From: an uncultured Allosphingosinicella sp.
GTDB taxonomy: Bacteria; Pseudomonadota; Alphaproteobacteria; Sphingomonadales; Sphingomonadaceae
NCBI GenBank assembly: GCA_934539295.1
Contig: CAKTCN010000023.1
Coordinates: forward strand, 1 to 57,409
Direction: 5' to 3'
Length of the DNA: 57,409 nt
Below are positions 9,451-17,817 of the stretch, piece by piece; within the stretch, counting starts at the first letter, position 1, and every line of letters begins with the position of its first letter. The position numbers and the translations under genes are program-made. The notes below the pieces were generated by a model, which was not told where the DNA came from, ran no database searches, and was given only the letters and a program-made list of their open reading frames with translations.

Positions 9451-9522
9451 CCGTTCGTTTCGAGCGAAGTCGAGAAACAAGTCACCTGGCACACGTTTCT
9501 CGACTTCGCTCGAAACGAACGG
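9451..9522. repeat. 28-bp perfect inverted repeat, family A copy 2
   Basis: Arms 9451-9478 and 9495-9522 are perfect reverse complements with a 16-base spacer, and the arms match the copy at 6732-6807. It fills the gap between ku and ligD and begins 13 bases from the ligD start codon, so in a ku-ligD transcript it would form a very stable hairpin just before the ligD ribosome site. Confidence 0.85.
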
Positions 9523-9539
9523 TGGTGGAGGCACATAGG

Positions 9540-10406
9540 TTAGGCCCGCTTGCGCACAGGCGTCTTGGCCGGCGCCTTAGCAGCCGGCTTCTTCGCCGGC
9601 TCCTTCTTCGCAGGCGTCGGCTTTGCATCCAAACTCTTCTTCAGCGCCGCCATCAGGTCGACCACGTTGGACCCGCGCGACGGCGCCTCCTCGGTCTCCG
9701 CCTCGACCTTCTTGCCCTTGGACTTGCGCTTCTTCTCGATCAGTTCGTGCAGCGCGTCGACATAGCGGTCGTGGAACTTTGCCGGGTCGAACGGCGCCGA
9801 CTTCTTCTCGATCAGCGTCTCGGCGAGATCGAGCAACTCGGGCTCGGGCTTGGCATCGCCGATGTCGCGGAAATAGCCCTGCGCCTTGTTGACCTCGTCC
9901 GAATAACGCAGCGTCTCCATCAGGATGCCGCGCCCGCAGGGCTTGAGGCTCACGATATGCTCGCGCCCGCGCATGGCGAGCTGGCCGAGCGCGACCTTGC
10001 GCGTATCGCGCAGCGCCTCGCGCAGCACGATGAACGCCTCTTCCGCCAGGTCGTCAGCGGGAACGACATAATAAGGCTTCTCGTAATAAAGCGGGTCGAT
10101 CTCGTTGAAGTCGACGAACTGGGTCAGCTCCAGCGTCTTCTTGGACTCGAGCTTCACCGCCTCTAGTTCCTCCTCGTCGAACAGGACATAGGCGCCCTTT
10201 TCATATTCGAAGCCCTTGACGATCTCGTCCGGGTTCACCGCGCCGACGCCGGGCACGACCTTCTCGTACTTCACCCGTTTTCCGGTCGGTTCGTGGATTT
10301 GGTTGAAGGCCACGCTCGCACCGCTCTTGGTGGCCGAGTAGATCTCGACCGGGATCGACACGAGCGCGAGGCGGATCTGTCCCTTCCAATAAGGCCGTGC
10401 GGCCAT
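9540..10406 (-). CDS. ku: Ku homodimeric DNA end-binding protein
   Basis: A 288-residue Ku protein beginning ARPYWKGQIRLALVSIPVEIYSA, the characteristic opening of bacterial Ku. The ring domain with YEKPYYVVP and MRGREHIVSL follows. After about residue 255 comes a Lys/Ala/Pro-rich basic tail (KPTPAKKEPAKKPAAK), typical of Ku forms with extra DNA contacts. It recruits LigD, encoded just downstream on the same strand, for double-strand break repair in stationary or dry cells. A palindrome TCGGTACCGA lies 23 bases upstream of the ATG. Confidence 0.97.
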   Translation of the reverse strand: MAARPYWKGQIRLALVSIPVEIYSATKSGASVAFNQIHEPTGKRVKYEKVVPGVGAVNPDEIVKGFEYEKGAYVLFDEEELEAVKLESKKTLELTQFVDFNEIDPLYYEKPYYVVPADDLAEEAFIVLREALRDTRKVALGQLAMRGREHIVSLKPCGRGILMETLRYSDEVNKAQGYFRDIGDAKPEPELLDLAETLIEKKSAPFDPAKFHDRYVDALHELIEKKRKSKGKKVEAETEEAPSRGSNVVDLMAALKKSLDAKPTPAKKEPAKKPAAKAPAKTPVRKRA

Positions 10407-10472
10407 GGCGTAGTGCCTTTCGAATGATTCGGTACCGATTCAATCGCTGGGCGAGGGAGTCGTTCCCGCCAG

Positions 10473-10616
10473 CCCTTCCCCTTGCGGGAAAGGGAGGGGC
10501 CCGCTCGCGCAAGCGAGTGGGAGGGTGAGGGGTGACGGGAGGACTGTCACCGACGCCATATCCCCTCACCCCGCTCGGCTTCGCCGAGTCGCCCTCTCCC
10601 GCAAGGGGAGAGGGGC
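10473..10616. repeat. G/C-strand-biased inverted repeat, family E copy 1
   Basis: A compound imperfect inverted repeat between ku and the aminotransferase gene. Outer arms carry CCCCTTGCGGGAAAGGG and CCCTCTCCCGCAAGGGG, inner arms GTGAGGGG (10525-10532) and CCCCTCAC (10562-10569). A side hairpin CTCGCGCAAGCGAG lies at 10504-10517 and another, CTCGGCTTCGCCGAG, at 10574-10588. A similar element is at 23013-23170. The gap of 282 bases holds nothing else apparent. Confidence 0.7.
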
Positions 10617-10688
10617 TTGAAGGTTGCAGCCCCGCCCCTCCCCCGCTAACACGCACCCCGCCCATCCGGGATCCCAAAGGACCAGCAC

Positions 10689-11888
10689 ATGACCGACGCG
10701 CCCGTGGCCGAACGGCCCGCCCTCTTCGACGCCTTGCAGCCCCAGCCGGTGGATCCGCTGCTGGCGATCATCGGCATGGTGAAGGCGGACAAACGCGCGG
10801 ACAAGATCGACCTCGGCGTCGGCGTGTACAAGGACGCGGCCGGCACCACGCCGATCCTGCGCGCCGTCAAGGCGGCCGAGAAGATCCTGCTCGAGACGCA
10901 GGAGACCAAGGCCTATCTCGGCTCCGACGGCGACGTGCGCTTTGCCGATCTGATGAAAGAAATGGCGTTCGGCAAGGCCATGGTCGCCGACCCGCGCATC
11001 ACCGGCATGCAGACGCCGGGCGGCTGCGGCGCGCTGCGCATGGGCGCCGAACTCATCAAGGCGACCGGCCGTGACGCGCGCGTGTTCGTGGGGCAGCCGA
11101 CCTGGCCCAACCACGTGCCTTTGATCGGCAGCGTCGGGCTGCCGTTCGTCGACTATCCTTATTACGACAAGGCAGCGCGCAAGGTCTGCTTCGACCGCAT
11201 GGCCGACGCGCTGGAGGATGCTCGCGCAGGCGACATCGTCTTGGTCCATGGCTGCTGCCACAATCCGACCGGCGCCGACCTCAACCAGGACGAGTGGAAG
11301 GCACTGGCCGAGATCGTGGCGCGGCGCGGGCTCGTGCCGTTCGTGGACCTCGCTTACCAGGGGCTCGGCCATGGGTTGGAGCCGGATGCGGCCGGCACGC
11401 GGCTGGTGGTCGAGGCGGCGGACACGGCGATCGTCGCCCATTCCAACGACAAGAATTTCGGCCTCTACCGCGACCGCACCGGATCCTTGTTCATCAAGGC
11501 GAGCAGCGAGGCGGTGGCCAAGGCGGCCTACTCGCACATGCTCTCGATCGGCCGCACCAGTTGGTCCATGCCGCCCGACCATGGCGCCGCGATCGTGCGC
11601 ACCGTGCTCGACACGCCGGCGCTCGCCGCCGACTGGCATGCCGAACTGGACGAGATGTGCGCCCGCATCCGCGGCCTTCGCACCCACCTGGCCCGCGCCG
11701 ACGAACGGCTGGCCTATATCGAGGGGCAGAACGGCATGTTCTCCATGCTGCCTTTGTCGCCTGAAGCGATTGCGGACCTTCGCGAGACGGAAAGCATCTA
11801 CATGGCGGGTTCGGGGCGGTTCAACGTGGCTGGCCTGTCGGATCACGATGTGGACCGGTTTGCCGAAGCGGTAATCGCGCAGCTTTAA
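10689..11888 (+). CDS. Aspartate/aromatic amino acid aminotransferase (class I, PLP)
   Basis: A 399-residue fold-type I transaminase of the AspC/TyrB subgroup. PLP contacts visible are Asn192 in HNPTG, Asp220 and Tyr223 in VDLAYQG, and the Schiff-base Lys255 in SNDKNFGLYRDRTG. The substrate-carboxylate Arg lies in the late SGRFNVAGL motif, and Arg289 in IGRTSW occupies the position that recognises dicarboxylates. It would move amino groups between aspartate, tyrosine or phenylalanine and 2-oxoglutarate. AAAGGA precedes the ATG. The gene stands alone between two repeat elements. Confidence 0.92.
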   Translation: MTDAPVAERPALFDALQPQPVDPLLAIIGMVKADKRADKIDLGVGVYKDAAGTTPILRAVKAAEKILLETQETKAYLGSDGDVRFADLMKEMAFGKAMVADPRITGMQTPGGCGALRMGAELIKATGRDARVFVGQPTWPNHVPLIGSVGLPFVDYPYYDKAARKVCFDRMADALEDARAGDIVLVHGCCHNPTGADLNQDEWKALAEIVARRGLVPFVDLAYQGLGHGLEPDAAGTRLVVEAADTAIVAHSNDKNFGLYRDRTGSLFIKASSEAVAKAAYSHMLSIGRTSWSMPPDHGAAIVRTVLDTPALAADWHAELDEMCARIRGLRTHLARADERLAYIEGQNGMFSMLPLSPEAIADLRETESIYMAGSGRFNVAGLSDHDVDRFAEAVIAQL

Positions 11889-11911
11889 GGGCTGCGATCT
11901 TTCGTTAGGTC

Positions 11912-12030
11912 CTTCGAGACACGTCTTCGACTTCGCTCAGCCGCTCCTCAGGATGAGCGGTGTGTGTGGGCGGTGAATGGCACTCCCCTAACCCGCTCAT
12001 GCTGAGGAGGCCCGAGGGGCCGTCTCGAAG
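11912..12030. repeat. Nested inverted repeat, family C copy 1
   Basis: Outer arms CTTCGAGAC (11912-11920) and GTCTCGAAG (12022-12030) enclose an inner imperfect pair, CCGCTCCTCAGGATGAGCGG and CCGCTCATGCTGAGGAGG. The same nested design is at 16226-16351. It spans almost the whole gap between the aminotransferase and the acetyltransferase genes. Confidence 0.75.
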
Positions 12031-12055
12031 CACCGGCCGGAAGGAACGCAGGCCC

Positions 12056-12487
12056 ATGATCATCCGCCGCGCCCGCCCCGACGAAGCACACCGCATCTTC
12101 ACCATCTGGGAAGAAGCCGTGCAGGCCACGCACGATTTCCTCACGCCCGAGGACCGCACCTTCTTCACCGCCATAGTGCGCGACCAATTCCTGCCGCACG
12201 CCCGCCCGTGGGTGGCGGTGGATGCGGATGACGTGCCGCAGGGCTTCATGGAAGTAAATGACGGCAAGATCGACGCGTTGTTCGTGTCCGGCCACGGGCG
12301 TGGGATCGGGAGCCTGCTCGTCGCACATGCGGCCGCGCGCAATGCGGAACTGCGCGTGGATGTGAACGAGCAGAATGCGGGCGCCGTGGGGTTCTACCGG
12401 GCTATGGGGTTCGTGGTGACGGGGCGGTCGGAGTTGGATGATGCGGGCCGGCCTTATCCGCTGCTGCATATGGTACGGGTCAGCTAA
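12056..12487 (+). CDS. yjaB: GNAT-family N-acetyltransferase, YjaB-like
   Basis: A 143-residue GNAT protein. It shows the acetyl-CoA pyrophosphate loop HGRGIGSLLV and the C-terminal signature RVDVNEQNAGAVGFYRAMGF then VTGRSELDDAGRPYPLLHM, which closely follows Escherichia coli YjaB. The ATG at 12056 begins the conserved part (MIIRRARPDEA) and has AAGGAA upstream; 32 in-frame upstream codons belong to the repeat element. YjaB binds acetyl-CoA, but the physiological acceptor is not established. Confidence 0.88.
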   Translation: MIIRRARPDEAHRIFTIWEEAVQATHDFLTPEDRTFFTAIVRDQFLPHARPWVAVDADDVPQGFMEVNDGKIDALFVSGHGRGIGSLLVAHAAARNAELRVDVNEQNAGAVGFYRAMGFVVTGRSELDDAGRPYPLLHMVRVS

Positions 12488-12502
12488 ACCTCGCTCCCCA
12501 GC

Positions 12503-12579
12503 CGTTCGTCCCGAGCGAAGTCGAGGGGCGCTCGTGATGACTCCTCGTGTGCGCCCCTCGACTTCGCTCCGAACGAACG
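12503..12579. repeat. 28-bp inverted repeat with two mismatches, family A variant
   Basis: Arms 12503-12530 and 12552-12579 are reverse complements except at two positions. The core GAGCGAAGTCGAGG is related to the family A arms at 6.7 and 9.5 kb but has GGGG in place of AAA. It lies between the convergent acetyltransferase and beta-lactamase genes. Confidence 0.8.
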
Positions 12580-12594
12580 AGGGTTGGCGCGCGG

Positions 12595-13728
12595 TTACGA
12601 CTTCATATCCCCAGTATACCCGATCACCGCCTTCACCGTGTCCTGCATCACCTTCATCCGCGCGGGCACGCCCGCGCTGGTGCTGCGGATCATCACGGCC
12701 ACTGCATAAGCACGGCCATCGGGCGCTGTGAGGATGCCGATGTCGTTGTAGCCGGTGCTGATCGCGCCGAGATCCTGGCCGGTGCCGGTCTTGTGCGCGA
12801 GCTTCCAGCCGCCGGACAGGCCGCCCTTCAGGCGCTGCGGCCCGGTGCGAGTGTTGGACATGTAGCCGAGCAGCTTCTGCGTGGAGGCGGGCGACAGGAG
12901 CTCGCCCTTTTGCAGGCGTCCGAGCGCATCCACCACGCCGAGCGGCTTGGCACCGTCCATCGGGTCCTTGAGGTAGCGCGACATCGCCGCCTTGCGCGTC
13001 GGCATCGGCAGGTTGGCGCGCGCCGTGTAGAAGTTGCGACCGATCGAATAAGACGGCTTCCACTCCATGCCGGCGATGCCGCTCTGCAGCAGCCGCTCGC
13101 CCGGGCCGAAGCGCACGCCGTCGATCCCCTTGGCCGCCAGCATCGCGCGCACGGCTTCCGGCCCGCCGGCCTTCCACAGGACGAAGTCGTTGCACGTATT
13201 GTCGCTCTGCGTGATCGCGCGGTGCATCAGGCTGTCGAGCGTGGTGCGATAGCCGTTGGGGCCGATCTGCGCGGCGACCGGCTGGTGGAAGACGGTGAGG
13301 TCGGCCTTGGTCATCGTCACCGGCACGGTGATGCTGAGCCGGCCCTTGTCGGCCTTGTCCAGCGCGGTCAGCGCGACCCAGAATTTGCTGACGCTCTGCT
13401 GCGGGAACCAGGTGTTGCCGTCATAAGCGGTGGTCCAGCCGGTCTGGAGATCCTTCACGGCAATGCCGATGTCGCCATTGAAGCCGCTGCCGAGCGCGCG
13501 GATGCGGGCGGCGAGCGCGGCCTGCGCGGCGGTGACTTCGGGCGACACGACCTTGACCGGCGGCGGCGTCGGTTGGGCGGCCTGCTTCGGGATCGTCTTT
13601 GCCTTACCGACCGGTTTCGACGCATTGGGCGGCGCGACGCTCTGCTTCGCCTGGCTTTGCGGCACGCAGGCGGTGGTCAGGATGGTGAGCGAGAGCAGCA
13701 GGGGCTTGAAAACATTACGGTTCTTCAT
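12595..13728 (-). CDS. Class A beta-lactamase (serine), probable lipoprotein
   Basis: A 377-residue class A enzyme. The hydrophobic leader ends in LTTAC, so Cys21 could be lipidated. A Pro/Ala/Lys-rich linker follows (30-60). The active site shows SVSK (Ser112, Lys115), SDN (175-177) and KTG (313-315). Glu211 in ERLLQ lies 36 residues after the SDN Ser, as Glu166 does in TEM; the residue equivalent to Asn170 is Gln. The stretch between the omega loop and KTG is about 35 residues longer than in TEM. It is expected to hydrolyse beta-lactams in the periplasm, with unknown spectrum. No ampR-like regulator is adjacent. Start 13728 is chosen over an in-frame TTG at 13749. Confidence 0.88.
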   Translation of the reverse strand: MKNRNVFKPLLLSLTILTTACVPQSQAKQSVAPPNASKPVGKAKTIPKQAAQPTPPPVKVVSPEVTAAQAALAARIRALGSGFNGDIGIAVKDLQTGWTTAYDGNTWFPQQSVSKFWVALTALDKADKGRLSITVPVTMTKADLTVFHQPVAAQIGPNGYRTTLDSLMHRAITQSDNTCNDFVLWKAGGPEAVRAMLAAKGIDGVRFGPGERLLQSGIAGMEWKPSYSIGRNFYTARANLPMPTRKAAMSRYLKDPMDGAKPLGVVDALGRLQKGELLSPASTQKLLGYMSNTRTGPQRLKGGLSGGWKLAHKTGTGQDLGAISTGYNDIGILTAPDGRAYAVAVMIRSTSAGVPARMKVMQDTVKAVIGYTGDMKS

Positions 13729-13950
13729 GCTCGGAACGATCACCTGCAACCTCGTGAAAAGCCTTTAACGCCAATGGCTTGGTTCATAGCGGACGCGGCG
13801 GGACTGTCAGCTTAATCCTTGGGCATGTCGGCGAGCTGTTCACCTGGCGCGATGAGCTGAATCCGCTTTCTTCGCAGTTGCGGCATCTTCTTGCTTGTGA
13901 TGATGTAACATGGCGGTTAGAAAATTCTCGAAAGCGACTCCCTCTCCGCA

Positions 13951-14029
13951 TCATTGCGAGGAGCGTAGCGACGAGGCGATCCAGGGGGCTCCAGGTCAGC
14001 CCTGGATTGCTTCGCTACGCTCGCAATGA
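13951..14029. repeat. Inverted repeat, family B copy 1
   Basis: TCATTGCGAG at 13951 pairs with CTCGCAATGA ending at 14029, and the arms continue inward through AGCGTAGCGA and ATCCAGGG with a few mismatches. The same arms occur at 16735-16814. It lies in the 345-base gap between the divergent beta-lactamase and TonB receptor genes. The rest of the gap (13729-13950) is comparatively AT-rich near 13860-13930 and presumably holds both promoters, but I cannot assign them. Confidence 0.8.
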
Positions 14030-14073
14030 CGAGGAGGGTGGACGGTCGCAGCGTTATCTTTTCCGGAGTTCCC

Positions 14074-16218
14074 ATGAAGCGTTTCGCCCTCCTCGCCACC
14101 ACCCTGCTCGCCTCGCCCGCCTTCGCACAGGGCGCGAGCGCACCGACCGACCATTATCATGTCGAGCAGCCGGAGGAGATCATCATCTCCGCGCCTTACG
14201 TGCGCGACCTGAACATCCTCGCTGGCCGGTCGGTGCTGACCGGCAGCGACCTGGTGCGCGACATGCGGCCGCAGATCGGCGACACGCTGACCCGCCTGCC
14301 CGGCGTGTCGGCGACATCGTTCAGCCCCGGCGCATCGCGCCCCGTGCTGCGCGGCTTCCAGGGCGAGCGCGTGCGCGTGCTGACCGACGGCATCGGGTCG
14401 ATCGACGTGTCCAACACGTCGGCCGACCATGCGGTCACCATCGACCCGCTCACCGCCGAGCGCATCGAGGTGCTGCATGGACCGGCCGCCCTGCTGTTCG
14501 GCAGCCAGGCTATCGGCGGCGCGGTCAACGTGCTCGACCGCCGCATCCCGCGCACCATCCCCGACGATCTCTACCATCTCGACGCTGTCGCATCCTACGG
14601 GTCGGCGGCGGACGAGCGCAGCATCGGGGCGGGCCTCGACCTGCCGGCGGCCGACGGGCTCGTCTTCCACTTCGACGGCAGTTACCGCAAGACCGACGAC
14701 CTGCGTACCGGCGGCTACATCCTGACCCCCGAATGGCGTGCCGAACAGCTCCATGTCGCCGAGCATGAGCGCGAGGAAGGCCATATCGAGGAAGCCGAGG
14801 AAGCCGAGGCGCTCGCCGCATCGCGCGGTCGCCTCCCCAATAGCGCGACCGAGACCTATACGCTGGGCGCCGGCCTCGCCTGGATCGGCAGCCGCGGCAA
14901 TATCGGGGCGTCGGTCACTTACTATAACAGCGACTATGGCGTCCCCGCCCGCCCCGGCACCGCCCACCACCATCATGAGGAGGAAGGCGAGGAGCACGAC
15001 CACGACCATGAGGGCGAGGAAGGCCATGCGCACGAGCATGGCGACGTCACCATCGGGCTGGAGCAGGTGCGCGCCGACCTTCGCGGCGAGCTGAACCTCG
15101 ACAGTTCGGCTTTCGAGGCGCTGCGCGTGCGCGCGGGCTATGCCGATTACACCCATACCGAGTTCGAGGGATCGGAAGTCGGCACCGTGTTCGACACGCA
15201 GGGCGCCGAGGGCCGGGTCGAGCTGGTCCAGGCGGACCGCAACGGCTGGCGCGGCGTGACGGGCGCGCAGGTCTTCCACCGCGACTTCCAGGCGGTGGGC
15301 GCCGAGGCGTTCGTGCCGGCCAACGAGACCACCCAATATGGCCTGTTCACCTTGCAGGAGGTGCGGCTGGGCGAGAGCGGGTTCGAGATCGAGGGATCGG
15401 GTCGGTTCGAGCATACGGACGTGTCGTCCGACCCGCTCGGCATCGATCGCGATTTCGATGCCTTCTCGGCCGCGGTTGGCCTTTCCTACGACCTGTCGCG
15501 CTACCTGAAGTTCGGCGCGACCGTCTCGCGATCGGAGCGCGCGCCCTCGGCCGAGGAACTGTTTTCGAACGGGCCGCATATCGCAACGCAGGCCTTTGAG
15601 ATCGGCGACCCCGACCTGGTCAAGGAAAAGAGCTGGGGCGGCGAGCTCTATGCGCGCTACTCCAATGCCGACCATCAGCTGAGCGCCAGCATCTTCGCCA
15701 ACGACTTCAGCGACTTCATCTTCGAGTCCGCGACCGGCGAGGAAGAGGACGAGCTGCCGGTCTTCCAGTATCTGCAGCGCGATGCGCGTTACTACGGCTT
15801 CGAGCTGTCGGGATCGACCACCGTTGCGCGGAGCGGCGCGTGGAAGTTCGTGGCGGACGGCGTCGCCGATTATGTCCGTGCGAACGTCAAGGACGGCGGC
15901 GGCGCGGTGCCGCGTATCCCGCCGCTCCGCCTGCTCGGCGGTATCGAGGCGCAGTCCGCGTCGCTCGATGGCCGGGTCGAGGTGGAGTGGACCGCCGACC
16001 AGGACCGCATCGCCGAACTGGAAACGCCGACCGAAGGCTTCACCTTGGTCAACGCGTCGGTCGCCTGGCGCCCCTGGGGCCGGGCCAATCCGACCAGCAT
16101 CATCCTGTCGGCCAACAACATCTTCGACGTGGAAGCACGCAGGCATGCCAGCTTCACCAAGGATTTCGCCCCGCTCGCCGGTCGCGACATCCGAGTAAGC
16201 GCGCGGATCAGCTTGTAA
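14074..16218 (+). CDS. TonB-dependent receptor with His/Glu/Asp-rich loop (ZnuD-like, probable zinc uptake)
   Basis: A 714-residue receptor. It has a signal peptide (residues 1-19), EEIIISAPY as the TonB-box-like region, a plug with GVSATSFSPGASRPVLRGF and GPAALLFGSQAIGGAVNVLD, then a barrel ending in Leu. Two acidic/His-rich inserts are visible: residues about 228-247 (AEHEREEGHIEEAEEAEA) and 298-324, which includes HHHHEEEGEEHDHDH and HAHEHGD. Such loops are a feature of ZnuD-type zinc receptors, so zinc or a similar divalent metal is the likely cargo. CGGAG precedes the ATG at 14074. The start region lies just after a family B repeat. A Zur site was looked for but not convincingly found. 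Confidence 0.88.
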   Translation: MKRFALLATTLLASPAFAQGASAPTDHYHVEQPEEIIISAPYVRDLNILAGRSVLTGSDLVRDMRPQIGDTLTRLPGVSATSFSPGASRPVLRGFQGERVRVLTDGIGSIDVSNTSADHAVTIDPLTAERIEVLHGPAALLFGSQAIGGAVNVLDRRIPRTIPDDLYHLDAVASYGSAADERSIGAGLDLPAADGLVFHFDGSYRKTDDLRTGGYILTPEWRAEQLHVAEHEREEGHIEEAEEAEALAASRGRLPNSATETYTLGAGLAWIGSRGNIGASVTYYNSDYGVPARPGTAHHHHEEEGEEHDHDHEGEEGHAHEHGDVTIGLEQVRADLRGELNLDSSAFEALRVRAGYADYTHTEFEGSEVGTVFDTQGAEGRVELVQADRNGWRGVTGAQVFHRDFQAVGAEAFVPANETTQYGLFTLQEVRLGESGFEIEGSGRFEHTDVSSDPLGIDRDFDAFSAAVGLSYDLSRYLKFGATVSRSERAPSAEELFSNGPHIATQAFEIGDPDLVKEKSWGGELYARYSNADHQLSASIFANDFSDFIFESATGEEEDELPVFQYLQRDARYYGFELSGSTTVARSGAWKFVADGVADYVRANVKDGGGAVPRIPPLRLLGGIEAQSASLDGRVEVEWTADQDRIAELETPTEGFTLVNASVAWRPWGRANPTSIILSANNIFDVEARRHASFTKDFAPLAGRDIRVSARISL

Positions 16219-16225
16219 GGCGGGA

Positions 16226-16351
16226 TCCTTCGAGACAGGCCTTCGACAAGCTCAGTCCCTCGTCAGGATGAGCGGCTATTGAGAATACTTTAGCCTCTCT
16301 TCCGCTCATCCTGAGGAGCCGTTGAGCTTGTCGAAACGGCGTCTCGAAGGA
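16226..16351. repeat. Nested inverted repeat, family C copy 2
   Basis: Outer arms TCCTTCGAGAC (16226-16236) and GTCTCGAAGGA (16341-16351) are perfect. Inside are CTTCGACAAGCTCA / TGAGCTTGTCGAA and AGGATGAGCGG / CCGCTCATCCT. It starts 8 bases after the receptor stop and shares its plan with 11912-12030. Confidence 0.8.
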
Positions 16352-16469
16352 CCTGCTCGAGACAAGTGCGGGATAAAGGAGCAGCTTCGAAATCTGCCTG
16401 ATCCACATCACCTCCTGCAACCGAATGAATCGGAGGTCGTTGCATCCACGAACCAGTGGAGTGACGGCG

Positions 16470-16724
16470 ATGTTGCGGACCATCCCTCAGGCACATGGCG
16501 ATTTCGCCCATAACCCCGCCTTGCGCGGCTTCGCGCCCATCTATCGAGAGAATGCGGTTAACCACTGCCCCGGCTGCGGCCATACCCAATGGTATGTCGG
16601 CCGCATCTCCGCAGAGTGCAGCTTCTGCGCGACCGCCCTTCCGCTGAGCGATGCCAGTGTTCGGATGAACGGGCGGCATGTGTCGCATGACCGGCCTGTT
16701 TTCGCGCAGTCCCGGACGGTTTGA
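16470..16724 (+). CDS. Small zinc-ribbon protein
   Basis: An 84-residue protein with four cysteines in two knuckles, CPGC (Cys33, Cys36) and CSFC (Cys50, Cys53), embedded in NHCPGCGHTQWYVGRISAEC. The spacing suits one structural zinc. Short conserved-looking proteins with this WYVGR-xx-AEC pattern occur in sphingomonads, but I know no function. GGAG lies 9-12 bases before the ATG at 16470. An upstream in-frame ATG at 16425 is possible, but its 15 extra residues are not zinc-ribbon-like. It is squeezed between family C and family B repeats and has no operon partner. Confidence 0.65.
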   Translation: MLRTIPQAHGDFAHNPALRGFAPIYRENAVNHCPGCGHTQWYVGRISAECSFCATALPLSDASVRMNGRHVSHDRPVFAQSRTV

Positions 16725-16734
16725 CCTCTCGGCG

Positions 16735-16814
16735 TCATTGCGAGCGTAGCGAAGCAATCCAGGGCGGTTTCGGAGGCCGGCTGGATTGCTTCGTCGCTTC
16801 GCTCCTCGCAATGA
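16735..16814. repeat. Inverted repeat, family B copy 2
   Basis: TCATTGCGAGCGTAGCGAAG (from 16735) continues to CAATCCAG and is mirrored by CTGGATTG ... CTCGCAATGA (ending 16814) with an insertion of a few bases in the right arm. It starts 10 bases after the zinc-ribbon stop. It is the same family as 13951-14029. Confidence 0.82.
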
Positions 16815-16875
16815 CCAGGTGAGTAAGGACGCGCCGGTTATTCATTTCCCCGCTGAAACATAGTAATCCGCCCTC

Positions 16876-17813
<938 letters not shown>

Positions 17814-17817
<4 letters not shown>

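Noticed and set aside
7527..10166. 879-codon open frame on the plus strand
   Set aside because: It lies opposite ligD and ku, whose domains are complete and unmistakable. Long antisense frames are expected in high-GC DNA, and its translation is Arg/Leu/Asp-rich with no recognisable motif.
13903..13911. Possible Zur half-site ATGTAACAT upstream of the ZnuD-like receptor
   Set aside because: Only one imperfect half is seen, 160 bases from the start and separated from it by a repeat element. Not enough for a site call.
13996..16146. 716-codon minus-strand frame
   Set aside because: Antisense shadow of the ZnuD-like receptor, without signal, domain or ribosome site.
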